A stretch of DNA of 64,000 bases, taken from Trichaptum fuscoviolaceum. Its lineage: Eukaryota > Basidiomycota > Agaricomycetes > Hymenochaetales > Trichaptaceae. The notes beneath the pieces are model-generated. The model was not told the origin of the DNA. It ran no database searches and was given only the letters and a program-made list of their open reading frames with translations. The position numbers were made by a program, and so were the translations under genes. The stretch lies in NCBI GenBank assembly GCA_910574455.1, contig CAJSYZ010000005.1, positions 2,170,001 to 2,234,000 on the forward strand, in the 5' to 3' direction. Positions 9,889-19,132 of the stretch are shown here, piece after piece (position 1 is the stretch's first letter; every line of letters begins with the position of its first letter).

Positions 9889-11562
9889 TTACCGCTGTTC
9901 TAACCCTAATCCTGGTGCAGGGATTGAGGTGCGGCTGAAGCTTTGGCTCTTCACGGACTCTGGATGTCGATACAAAGATGTTTCACGCGAGTAATCACTG
10001 CCAGTACTTGCGCTAGAGACGATCGCAACAGTCGGAGTCAAGACATGATCCTTGCCTGGAGACGATGAGCCGAACGAAACACTAGTTGTGCTCGAACTCG
10101 GCGTTCGAGTGTGTGAGTGCGTCGACGCTGAAAGGGAAGACATAGCCTCTGAATCCGAGCCGCTAAGATGGTCCGTGGGCACTGGGACAGGTATACGGTC
10201 CGCAGCTGGGCTTGATGAGAAGCGGCCAAGACCGAAGGTGAACGAACCGCGACGGCTGCTCTTGTTCGATGTTGCGGTAGGAGGAGGAGAGGGCGACCGT
10301 GAGCGCGCTGCTGTTTGCCATGCCGACGGCGGGACATTGCCCGAATTTACACTCTCCACACTCGCGGTAGCACCATACGCATGGTATGACCCTGGCATGT
10401 TGTTACGCGGAAAGACCACCTCGTCCATATCATCATCACTCTCCTCGCTCTCCACTTCCGGCATTCCAAAGTCGGCGTCAATAAGCAAGCTATTGCGCTT
10501 AGCTGCGGTCAGATTCGCATTCACACCAGGAGAACCTGCGCCGGGGAGCACCGTCTGGTTCGAGTTGGTAGACTCTGCCAGCGACAACGGACGTGGCGTA
10601 CGCTGGCCTGCACCAACGAGGCGAACTGTGCGCAGTGTCGAGTCACTCTTCCTCCAATCTTCCACAATCTCGCGTGCAGTCTGCGCCTCCATGCTTTCAC
10701 GCTTCTCTCTCCTTCGGGGAGCCTCAGGCCCTTGCCCTTGAGAATTGACGTCATCATAAGACTGCGCAGCAATAGGCGTATCAGAAACGAGCCTACCAGG
10801 AGCTTGATGATGGTCACTGCGAACTTCTGAATCAGAAGGATGTGGCTGAAGATGAGCCTGTGTCGTAGGTGTTGCAGGAGGGAGTGGCTTTTGCATGGAG
10901 GAGCGTTTCTCGTTCGTCAAAGCGGAGGGGGTTGCGCTTTCAGCGGACGATCGACTCCTGCTGGATAATGAAAACCGAGCGTTCTCCGTTTTGGGCGGCA
11001 GCGGTGGCGGCGCAGAGGTATTTGGTGAGAAAGACGGGCTTCTAGGACTGGACAATGATGTCGAAGATGCATTGATGATTTTTCCCTTCAATGCATTCGC
11101 AAATTGAATTGTGAGCTGCTTTGCCGACGTCTGGCGGGATTGTGTGCGTGCAAGCGGAAGATCGTGAGACGTCGAGCTGCCCGGCGATTCGTAGTCCGAC
11201 ATATACGTATCCGACCGTGCAATCTCGCGACCCTTTCCTTTCCCCACTGTTGCAGGTGGCGAGGGAGTGTTGCTGCCCAGCATCCTTCCTATATCCTCAG
11301 ACTTCTTCCGCCGCCCCGGCCAGGGGAACTTGGACTTGGGGACCTCTGAAGCGGGTGTAGGCGGTAGGGGGGGAGACTGTGGCCGTCCCGATTGAGCGCT
11401 CTGGGCGTGCCCCATGGCCGCTTGTTGTTGGACTTGGGATGGTCGAGGAGAAGAGGAGCGAGGGATAGAAAAGAAGCGAGACTTTGATGGACTGGGCGAA
11501 GCCGGAGGCACAGAGGCCGGGCTTGCTGCGAACGCATGTCGTGCGGGCGGCGTGGCCTGCAT
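9889..11562 (-). CDS. Ser/Pro-rich intrinsically disordered protein (intact copy 2)
   Basis: Single open frame of 557 residues from MQATPPARHAF to GLGLEQR. The N-terminal 80 residues are Pro/Ser-rich with a basic patch (PGRRKKSEDIGRM). The middle has a short ordered-looking segment (about 148-165, QLTIQFANALKGKI) and a helix-like one ending EIVEDWRKSDSTLRTVRL. An acidic stretch (ESEESDDDMDEVVF) lies near 370. The tail is Ser/Thr-rich. There is no signal peptide, membrane segment or known domain, so I cannot assign a function. The ATG is preceded within 10 nt by a CATTCAG acceptor-like sequence, so an upstream non-coding exon is possible. It is duplicated with its flanks as part of the 6.77 kb repeat. 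Confidence 0.7.
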   Translation of the reverse strand: MQATPPARHAFAASPASVPPASPSPSKSRFFSIPRSSSPRPSQVQQQAAMGHAQSAQSGRPQSPPLPPTPASEVPKSKFPWPGRRKKSEDIGRMLGSNTPSPPATVGKGKGREIARSDTYMSDYESPGSSTSHDLPLARTQSRQTSAKQLTIQFANALKGKIINASSTSLSSPRSPSFSPNTSAPPPLPPKTENARFSLSSRSRSSAESATPSALTNEKRSSMQKPLPPATPTTQAHLQPHPSDSEVRSDHHQAPGRLVSDTPIAAQSYDDVNSQGQGPEAPRRREKRESMEAQTAREIVEDWRKSDSTLRTVRLVGAGQRTPRPLSLAESTNSNQTVLPGAGSPGVNANLTAAKRNSLLIDADFGMPEVESEESDDDMDEVVFPRNNMPGSYHAYGATASVESVNSGNVPPSAWQTAARSRSPSPPPTATSNKSSRRGSFTFGLGRFSSSPAADRIPVPVPTDHLSGSDSEAMSSLSASTHSHTRTPSSSTTSVSFGSSSPGKDHVLTPTVAIVSSASTGSDYSRETSLYRHPESVKSQSFSRTSIPAPGLGLEQR

Positions 11563-12351
11563 CTTTGTCTGAATGATGGCAAATGCGTACTATGTCAAAG
11601 AGCAAAAGACAGAAGGTAGCCTGGAATGGAGGTGGGCTCTCCCTTGACCGCGTCACTGTCGCCGACACAGTGCTGATGGAGAGAAGTGTCGCAAGCGAAT
11701 AATGAGCCTAGAAGTAGGGCTAAAAGGAAGGAAAGATAGACTGATATAAGTACCGTTTCGGTCGCGATGTAGTTAATGATGATGGATGGGTGTGCGAGAC
11801 CGAGCACGCGAGGCAGGCCGCGAGGTGAGGGGGAGTGACTTACTTGTACAGTACAGTAGCAACACCTTACAATGTATCCGAAACCCGTTCTCCTCGCTGT
11901 CGGAATCTTATCGTCAACAACGTCAGCAAGCAGCCGGTGCTCAGATGCCAGTGGGTGGATGGTCGTGGTCGTGAAGGAAGGGGGAGACGAGAAACGAGGC
12001 GTGCAATTGATGAGATATAGCCTGGCCTGCCGGTGCTTTACTCCGTTCCAGGGCGTCACTGGCAATTGCAAAAACTGCGCCACAGACACCTTTCTTTCGG
12101 CATGTAGGATATCGTAGATCTATGAGGCGCAACGACCCTCAGGCTTCCAGAGGCCGATGTCGAGCAATGCGACAACGACGATATGGTCAGAGAACAACAG
12201 AGACTTCGCTTCTGGGTTGCCTTAACTGACTCTAATCAGTCGCAATCGAACACACACGCCTCCCAATGTCGCCCTCACTTCTTGGTCTACAAGTGGCTAC
12301 TGCTTCCTGAAGCCCTGGAGACGGACGATCTACGATCCCAACGAAAATCCA

Positions 12352-12990
12352 ATCTCTGTATTCATTCGCCCATTTCATTAGCGCCGTTGTGGCTGTCTTG
12401 TCTCACTGCCAATCGCAGTTGATCGCATCTATTCCCGTCACGTTTCTCATCAAGCGTCATACTAGGTGAAGGCATTCTCACTGAAATCTTAGTACTGAGC
12501 CGTTCAAGTTGCTGTCAGTGTCTATCAATACACTAGTATTACTAGCACACACATGCCAGATGCATGAGGCGGACCTCCAAATTTGCTTCGAACAGATAGA
12601 GCACTCTCATAAGTATAGACATCCCACGAGTACACTGGCACCATCAGCTGCAATATCACAGAACGCGCTATGTTCATCTGTTCCCCAACAGTGCTCACTG
12701 TTCGTTCAAGTCGATGTGGAGGACATCTTACCGCCATCGCCGGATCATAGTATTCGAGCACGTGACCTGAACGCTTGATTTCCGTTTTGGGCGAGACGGC
12801 AGTGACGATGGTCTCCCTCACTGACAGCCATCCACAACCAGCCCGCCAGCGCTTTATCTGCCTTTCCTCTTCCTCTCCTATCCCCCAATACATGAACAGT
12901 ACATAAGACGCTCGTAAGTCTTCTACTTCTTCCTCATCCTCATCGTCGCGCTCGCAATCGATCTCACCGCTCAGCTCGCAGCAGCAAGCA
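12352..12990. other. Intergenic region upstream of the mitochondrial carrier gene
   Basis: Unique sequence after the right edge of copy 2. The last 100 bases before the carrier start are C/T-rich (CTTCTACTTCTTCCTCATCCTCATC), which looks like a basidiomycete core promoter and 5' UTR. The long minus-strand frame crossing it (12525-13220) is an antisense shadow of carrier exon 1. Confidence 0.5.
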
Positions 12991-14423
12991 ATGCTCAGCA
13001 CCGCCCCAAAGCAAGCAGAGCACCATCTAGAAGAAGGCCGCACCTCACAAGCACTCGTTGTCGCTGGACCGCCGCAAGCCGACCCAGAGTCAAAGCAGCC
13101 TATAAAATATAATCTCTTTGCGTACGCTAGTCCGGAGGTTCTCTCGTACTTTGTTGCCGGTGGCGTTGCGGGGGCAGCTTCACGAACCGTTGTTAGTCCT
13201 CTTGAGAGATTAAAAATCATTCAGTATGTTTGCATTCATAACCATTAATCTTAATGGAGCGACTAATATAACCTCATAGGCAAATACAGCCGCCTTCGAC
13301 TGATGGTCAATATCGTGGCGTCTGGAGGAGTTTGGTGCGAATGTGGAATGAAGAGGGCGTTAAAGGATTGCTTCGGGGTAATGGAATCAATTGCCTTCGC
13401 ATTGTTCCGTACAGTGCTGTTCAATTTACTACGTATGAACAACTCAAGAAGGTGTGCTTGCTCATTCCGGAAAAAAAACAAGGCTTCTCATAATTAACTT
13501 CAGTGGTTTACAAACGGAGGTTCGAGACCGCTGGACACACCAACTCGATTAGTGAGCGGTGCATTGGCTGGGATTACCTCCGTTTGTGCGTAGTGCTTTC
13601 CAATTCATCGCTGTTCCGACTCTCACTGCTACCACAGGCACAACATACCCGCTCGACCTCGTCCGATCGCGGTTATCTATCGCGACAGCGACTATAGCTC
13701 TACCTATTTCCCAAGTGCAACCCACAGCCTCCAGAAGCGCCATCTCCCAAGCTTCTCTCGCCGCATACCACACCTCCGCACCTCATCCCTCCGCATCATC
13801 TTCTGCGGGACCGACTCTCGCAGCGCTCGAGGCCTCCTCGCGGGAATACCTTACTATGATCGGGATGGCCAAAAAGGTCATGCGCGAAGAGGGCGGCTTC
13901 CGTGCTCTCTATCGGGGGCTACCAGCCACCGCCTTCGGCGTTGCGCCGTACGTCGGTATCAATTTTGCTTCGTACGAAGCCCTACGGGGCTTTTTCACTC
14001 CCCCTGGTCAAACGAACGTGTTCCGCAAACTCCTGTGCGGTGCCTTAGCAGGAAGCATTTCGCAAACGATCACTTACCCGATGGATGTGCTACGGCGGAA
14101 GATGCAGGTGACAGGCATGAGCGCTCTGGGGGCGAGGTATGATGGTGCGTTTGATGCGATGAAAAGCATATTACGGACGGAAGGTGTGAAGGGCTTGTAC
14201 AAAGGCCTGTGGCCAAACCTACGTAAGTCGCCATGCTATTTCGTTACTTTTTCCGTAAGGGTTATTGACTGACCTGGCTTGGTTTAGTAAAAGTAGCTCC
14301 AAGCATTGCTACATCGTGCGTACTTTAGATCATGTTCATTATTCCCTCTTTTACTAACTGTGCTACATCTATAGCTTCTTTACGTATGAACTCGTCAAAG
14401 AGTATCTTATTCCACCGACATAG
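12991..14423 (+). CDS. Mitochondrial carrier family (SLC25) protein, possibly YPR011C-like adenosine phosphosulfate carrier
   Basis: Six exons (12991-13223, 13280-13451, 13504-13585, 13638-14222, 14288-14315, 14375-14423) join in frame to 382 residues. Three Mito_carr repeats are clear, each with its signature: SPLERLKII in repeat 1, YPLDLVRSRL in repeat 2 and YPMDVLRRKM in repeat 3, with the paired EEGVKGLLRG, EEGGFRALYRG and TEGVKGLYKG loops. The protein would sit in the inner mitochondrial membrane with six helices. The AGGVAGAASRTVVSPLERLK stretch and the LLRGNGINCLRIVPYSAVQF region resemble fungal YPR011C-type carriers (adenosine 5'-phosphosulfate / PAPS), and the wider CoA and ATP-Mg carrier branch is an alternative. 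A Ser/Ala-rich insertion lies between helix 3 and the second matrix loop. The second repeat's intron uses a GTGCGT donor. Confidence 0.88.
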
Positions 14424-15511
14424 TCACACTCACGAATACACCTGGCATTTCTCTTCCTTCTTCCCTTCTCCCATTTTCACATCCTCTCGGATCAAATTCA
14501 GCAAATACCGGACTAGACGCATCTAGAGCAACTTGTTTCATCTCGTAAAGAGGCAGCATCGATATAGTAGTAACGCATGCAGACAGCTGTATGGGGTTTG
14601 AATATACATAGTATGTAAATGATTATTATAACTTGCATTCGTTCAAACGCACTATCTTATAGTCTCTCATTTCCTTCCTCTCATTTCCGACTTCAAGTTT
14701 ACTCGATACGCATCGAGCAAATAATCTTAGTTTCATCACACGCAGAACATCTATATATCCGCCATTTCATGCCTAATAAACTCCAGCTTGATCAAGTTTT
14801 ATGCGAGTGTCCAAAGTCGATGAGTCAACTCAACACTGAACAACGTAGTGACTCTACTTTCCTACTTCATATTTCTCCGAGTTCAAGGAGTTCAAGGATA
14901 AGAGCTTAGTAGCAGCCACCACAGATCTATGAACAAGAAAACTCTGATAGCCCACTACCACAACCGAAGCCACCGATTCGGGCTTCCCGCGTCACAGCAT
15001 TGCTTCAGGTCACCAGGCCTGAGCACTCTCAAACCGGCGGCCTAAGCATTGCGACCACCGTTGTCATGGTGCTCCATGTGCACAGGCCTCCGCATTCCGC
15101 TATCCAAGGTCTTCTGGAACAATAGGCAAACCAGCTATGTGCTCAGGCCCACGGCACCGACACCTTCCATAAAAGGAAAAAGCCGCCCCAAGCGTAGACG
15201 AGTCAAATGGCCCATGCAAACCGTCGAGCATGGGCCCGCGCCACACTCCGATGCGTCGGTGAGTCGCATCAAAGAGTGTATTGAGGTGATGGATAGGGGT
15301 GCCTAGGGCGATGAGAATGGGCCGTTTGGTATATGTATGGAGAGAAATGCCCACCGTCAAGGGCCCGTATTCCCCGTCTTCTAACTTGGGCCTATGACGG
15401 CGCGAAAGTGTATATTAGAGCGCGAAGCAGAGACGCTGAGAGGTGTCAGTTTTACGTCTAAGCCTCGCTCTCCCGCATCTTCTGTCCACCGATCCTTATC
15501 CGCTCTTCACG
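14424..15511. other. Intergenic region, carrier 3' flank to next gene
   Basis: No gene seen. The first 500 bases are AT-rich 3' flank. From about 14940 to 15410 the sequence is more GC-rich with short frames only. The 100 bases before 15512 contain GTGTATATTAGAG (about 15409), a possible TATA element for the next gene. Confidence 0.4.
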
Positions 15512-16169
15512 ATGACATCCAAGGAGAGTAAAGTCGCCAGCCTTCGGTCCGCCTCCAAGATGACGAGGGGAACACAGTTTGTGTACTCGGAGGAGACTCC
15601 GTGTAGGTCAACCAAGAAGGAGGTCCCTCCAAGCATGGCGAAAACCGTGACGATTTGGGACAAAGAAGGCTCCGAGTCTCCGACATTGAAGTCGCGGAAA
15701 GGCCGTGTTGCGCTCTGGCGGGCGTCTGTCGGGTAAGTAGTAATCTTCCGGACAATATGAGCCAAGATTAACGTTAGTTCTTTCAGAGCCACGCAAGAGA
15801 AAGTGGCTGATCCCCCATCGCCAACGTCGAATACCAAGTGCAAACCAGCAAATAGAAGGATACTCCGTGAAGTCCGCGGACTCGCAGCCGGAAGGCTTGC
15901 TCATAGCCCGCGCTCTCCAGCGCTGGCATTCGTCGCCAAAGGTCATCGCTATAACCTTCGACCTCGGCCATTATCCACGCTCAGCCGCCCAGAGAAGACA
16001 GAATCGATTAAACCGTAAGTCCACTGGCACACAGCGTCGAAGCGATAGTAACTGACATTCTTCGATCGCCAGGATGGGGTGGCAGCAGTTGTTCAAGGGT
16101 CAGCTAGACGCTACCAAGCAGAAGGTCGCAGCCTCGAAGGTTGTAGACGCTGAGGATCCATTTGCATGA
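15512..16169 (+). CDS. Small basic protein of unknown function
   Basis: Three exons (15512-15732, 15787-16014, 16073-16169) give 181 residues with clean GT-AG introns of 54 and 58 nt. The protein is Lys/Arg/Ser-rich. The first exon holds a Ser/Lys stretch with SRKGRVALWRASVG at its end, the second a basic segment (REVRGLAAGRLAH, HRYNLRPRPL). The last exon gives a compact amphipathic C-terminus starting MGWQQLFKGQLDATKQK and ending DAEDPFA, which looks like the conserved part. No signal peptide or membrane helix. I chose the ATG at 15512 because the upstream in-frame ATG at 15443 lies just after a TATA-like element. I do not recognise the family. Confidence 0.6.
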
Positions 16170-16416
16170 AGAGGCCGACAACGGAAGAGCCAGGAGCTTT
16201 AGTTGCAGTCGCTGCGATATTTATTCATTTGCATCATATGTAGCATAGACATCGCCTTTGCATTTTTCTTGTATATTGTTGTCCCTGCAAATGACATATA
16301 ATTCATTAGCTAAGAGTATAATGCTTTGCGGTAAACTTGAGCTAGAAGGTAGAATTGCCTAGCAACAAAAGGTCATGAAGGACGTCGTATGTTGTAGTTG
16401 AGCTCGGCATTCATGT

Positions 16417-16971
16417 TCACCTCGCATACTCGAGTAGACGCTTGCATTTCTTCTCGAGTTTTCTCTTCTTCGACTGTGTTAGTGGCAAATCATTGAGAGT
16501 CCTTGTCGGTCCCATGCCTTGCAGATAAATGCTCCATCGACTCTTGATACGTTGAACCGTTGCTCCTGGACCATATCCAAATCGATTAGCAAGAGAGTTC
16601 AAGTGCTTCTCCAGACCTCTGCCTGCAGCATCGTATGCGAGGCCGAGAACACGTCCGGGACCCACCAAGTTCGAAGCAGTCTCATTGGAGTCCACTGAGA
16701 GATGGGTCGATGAGGGCGACTGGAAAAGAACGACCTTTCCTGCTGTTTCTGCATTTGCGAACCGCTCGTTAACTAGTCGTTCCAGTAAATGGCCTGCGAG
16801 GTCGTAAAAAATGCCAATGGTGCGGCCAGCACCAATCAAACCAGGAGCTGTGGCGTTTGTGCTCAGCGAGGCGGATGATATAGAAGCTTCTTGAAAAACA
16901 TATCCAGAATATGGTGATGAGGCCGATGGTCGTCTAGTATGGGGTGGTGTACTGAACGAAGAGAACGACAT
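16417..16971 (-). CDS. Protein of unknown function with two internal repeats
   Basis: Single frame of 184 residues from MSFSSFST (a further in-frame ATG at 16992 would add seven). Residues about 39-73 and 96-130 are an internal repeat with the shared pattern N-x-T-A-x2-L-[IV]-G-[AP]-G-R-x2-G-[IL]-x-Y-D-x-A-G, followed by L-E and a conserved Asn. A helical, basic C-terminus (KSRWSIYLQ, KKRKLEKKCKRLLEYAR) ends the protein. No signal peptide is apparent; the repeats are glycine-rich and moderately hydrophobic. The gene converges with the small plus-strand gene that ends 247 bp away. I do not recognise the family. Confidence 0.6.
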   Translation of the reverse strand: MSFSSFSTPPHTRRPSASSPYSGYVFQEASISSASLSTNATAPGLIGAGRTIGIFYDLAGHLLERLVNERFANAETAGKVVLFQSPSSTHLSVDSNETASNLVGPGRVLGLAYDAAGRGLEKHLNSLANRFGYGPGATVQRIKSRWSIYLQGMGPTRTLNDLPLTQSKKRKLEKKCKRLLEYAR

Positions 16972-17591
16972 ATCAAGCCAGCGCAGAATCAAGAAATTTC
17001 TTGTTCATAAGATGTTGATGTGAGTCTAAGCTCATAAGACTCTCGTTAACGAAGCAGTGCCAGCATTGCCCTGGCATACTGGACGAAGACAGGCCCGGGA
17101 AAGCACTCACCCAGTCATTGACCTTGAAGCCTGTCAAACATGCACAAACAACTTGAACCGAATGTTCAAGTTCAAACGCCGGTGTCACGGCCTCTCACAC
17201 TTCAACCATTACTTTCTTCTCATACAAAACGCATCTTGTCCTTAAAGACTGAATTGGGTGCAACTTGAACTCACCTGTATCCAGGACAATGTCTGGAGAA
17301 CGTCGAAAGAATCTACTCAACTGACTCCTTGACGAATGAGAATCGCAAGAATCAAGCTAATTTTACATTGTCTTGTCTCAGTCACTGCTCAGGATACTAT
17401 TAGTAGCGACACAATCTTGTAGTGTGGTCTATAGTCGTCAAAGCTTCCATGCCTCTACCGCTCCGTCGCTCAACCGTGTCTGGTCAGCTGTCTCATCGAG
17501 GTGTTCGTCCCTCCTCCACTGCACTATCATTCTGGTATATAACTGCTGAGCTCTTAACATACGCCTTGTTCTTGTCGATGAATATCCTAGT
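16972..17591. other. Divergent intergenic region between the repeat protein and the methyltransferase
   Basis: About 620 bp with no convincing exon. Small frames on both strands have no family resemblance. It probably holds the two divergent promoters. Confidence 0.4.
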
Positions 17592-18727
17592 ATGCTTAGC
17601 GAACTCTCGGGCACAGTAACGCAGGCTGCTGTACCGATGCCAAGGCAGTCGATAGTGGTCTCAACAACAACATTGAATGAGTTGCTGTACAATCCATCCG
17701 CCGACGAACTTGCCTTCCTCCGTGTTACTCTTGGATCTGATACAGATACAATAAGGGCCCACATCCTTGATGTTCAGAGGGAGTAAGTGACCCACATTGC
17801 TCCTCTCGCCTATCTGGCTCTAATTGTCCACCGTCTAGGGCATTGTAGGTTCTCCCCTCCTTAAAGGTTCGTTCCGAAGCTGACTTTTCACTTAGTCAGG
17901 AGTATCCGTATCCATGTATACACCTGTTCACTTTCATAAAGTTCTATATGGCTTCACGGCCAGTCTATCAGGAAATCCTACGAGCCGGGCGCGACAAGGG
18001 TGATGCGGTGTTTTTAGACGTGGGGTGCAACAGTGAGTATTCTTACGTCTGCTTTTCTGGACCATCTCATGACAATTTCCCCTTGGATACAGTGGGTACC
18101 GATGTGAGAAAACTTGCGTTTGATGGATACCCAGCACGAAATATATACGCCTGCGATCTACTCGATCGCTTTATCGAGCTCGGACACAAGCTTTACCTCG
18201 ATAAGGATTCATGTGCAATTACTTTCTTCTCCGCGGACATATTCTCCTTCCCCCCTTCTATCGCTGAGAGGCTGACTAAAGATAGCGATTCGTCACCTAT
18301 GGAGAACTTCCGAGGTCGTGTAACGCACTTGCACAGTGGCTTGTTCTTCCATCTTTTCGACGAGCAGGCACAGATAGGGGTTGCGAAGAGACTCGCTGCT
18401 CTCTTGGATCGCCGACCGGGTTCGATTATATTTGGAGCACATATCGGAAGTGCTATTCCCGGCGAGATCACTACTCCATTCTCTAAGTGAGTCTGAATAA
18501 AATAAGAACAATGCACAGCACGGCACTGATGGTCAGCGAGAAGGGTTCCTTGGGCTCATTCTCCCGAAACGTTTACATCACTCTGGATAAAGATTTTCAC
18601 GGATTTGGAAGGGGAAACGTTCGTGAGAGAACGCTTACGCGTGAACGTTGCATTACGCTCCGAATCGTCCATCTATGAAGCCTCGAGTGGTGTCCTGTAC
18701 CTTGACTGGGCCGTCAAAGTTATTTGA
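17592..18727 (+). CDS. SAM-dependent methyltransferase of the fungal secondary-metabolism type
   Basis: Five exons (17592-17782, 17839-17844, 17896-18032, 18093-18486, 18541-18727) give 304 residues. The joined protein has a YPYPCI motif before the domain, the SAM-binding motif VFLDVGCNMGTDVRKL (broken by an intron inside the motif), then the acidic motif YACDL, the FFSADIF segment and a THLHSGLFFHLFDE segment. The C-terminus WAHSPETFTSLW and the final DWAVKVI fit the family. Members act in meroterpenoid and other fungal pathways (for example the AusD type), but no pathway genes are visible beside it, so the substrate is unknown. The second exon is only 6 nt: it restores REAFQEYPYPC and leaves introns of ordinary length (56 and 51 nt); skipping it would also stay in frame. 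Confidence 0.85.
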
Positions 18728-19132
18728 CTGGTGTCGGCATAGGAACTGACACGTCCTTGCCATGCTTATAGTTGTCGCATCTTGGCCAATCAATCGATGC
18801 CTTCGTGTCATACGCATAATTCGATAATATTTGACAGATTTATGCAGAAGATTCTCGGGATGCGGTCATAGTCGTAGTTATACTATTATTCCAAGCAAAG
18901 AAATGGCAAAGAACTGGAGCTCTCAGTGAGTACTGTACATGAGTACATGTATGAGTATGAAAATTATGAAGACACGACTTCGTTAAACTGCAGCACTTGC
19001 ATGAAAAGGAGGGACTTGAGTAAAGAAGAGATAGTATTATAAAGAATACAACAGAGCGACTGCGGCGATGATTGTGATAGGAAGATCACAGACAAGTAAC
19101 AAAATAGATATTCGGTGTGCGCTGAGAAAGTC
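18728..19132. other. Intergenic region between convergent genes
   Basis: About 400 bp between the methyltransferase stop and the stop of the minus-strand DUF6534 gene. AT-rich, no exon seen; expected to hold the two 3' ends. Confidence 0.4.

Larger units (their letters stand above)
6770..12351. repeat. Copy 2 of the large direct duplication
   Basis: This is the second copy of the 1-5575 sequence, offset by about 6769 bp on the left, drifting to 6765 bp in the middle because of small indels. It ends at about 12351, after which the sequence is unrelated to that following copy 1. Compared with copy 1 it has about 13 extra bases near 12107-12120 and one extra base near 11984. It carries the intact version of the Ser/Pro-rich gene. 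It may be a recent segmental duplication or two haplotypes placed in tandem during assembly; the sequence alone cannot decide. Confidence 0.95.

Noticed and set aside
10052..10741. 229-codon plus-strand frame (and its copy 1 counterpart at 3323-3976)
   Set aside because: It is antisense to the Ser/Pro-rich gene; the biased composition of that gene keeps the opposite strand open. No family features.
1..12351. The duplicated block as an LTR retrotransposon
   Set aside because: The copies are direct repeats far longer than LTRs, contain a host-like gene, and no gag, protease, reverse transcriptase or integrase text lies between them.
12525..13220. 231-codon minus-strand frame before the mitochondrial carrier
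   Set aside because: Its N-terminal third is antisense to carrier exon 1 and the remainder covers the promoter. No domain seen.
13510..13530. GGTTCGAGACC, resembling a tRNA B box
   Set aside because: It lies inside carrier exon 3 and no A box or cloverleaf can be folded around it.
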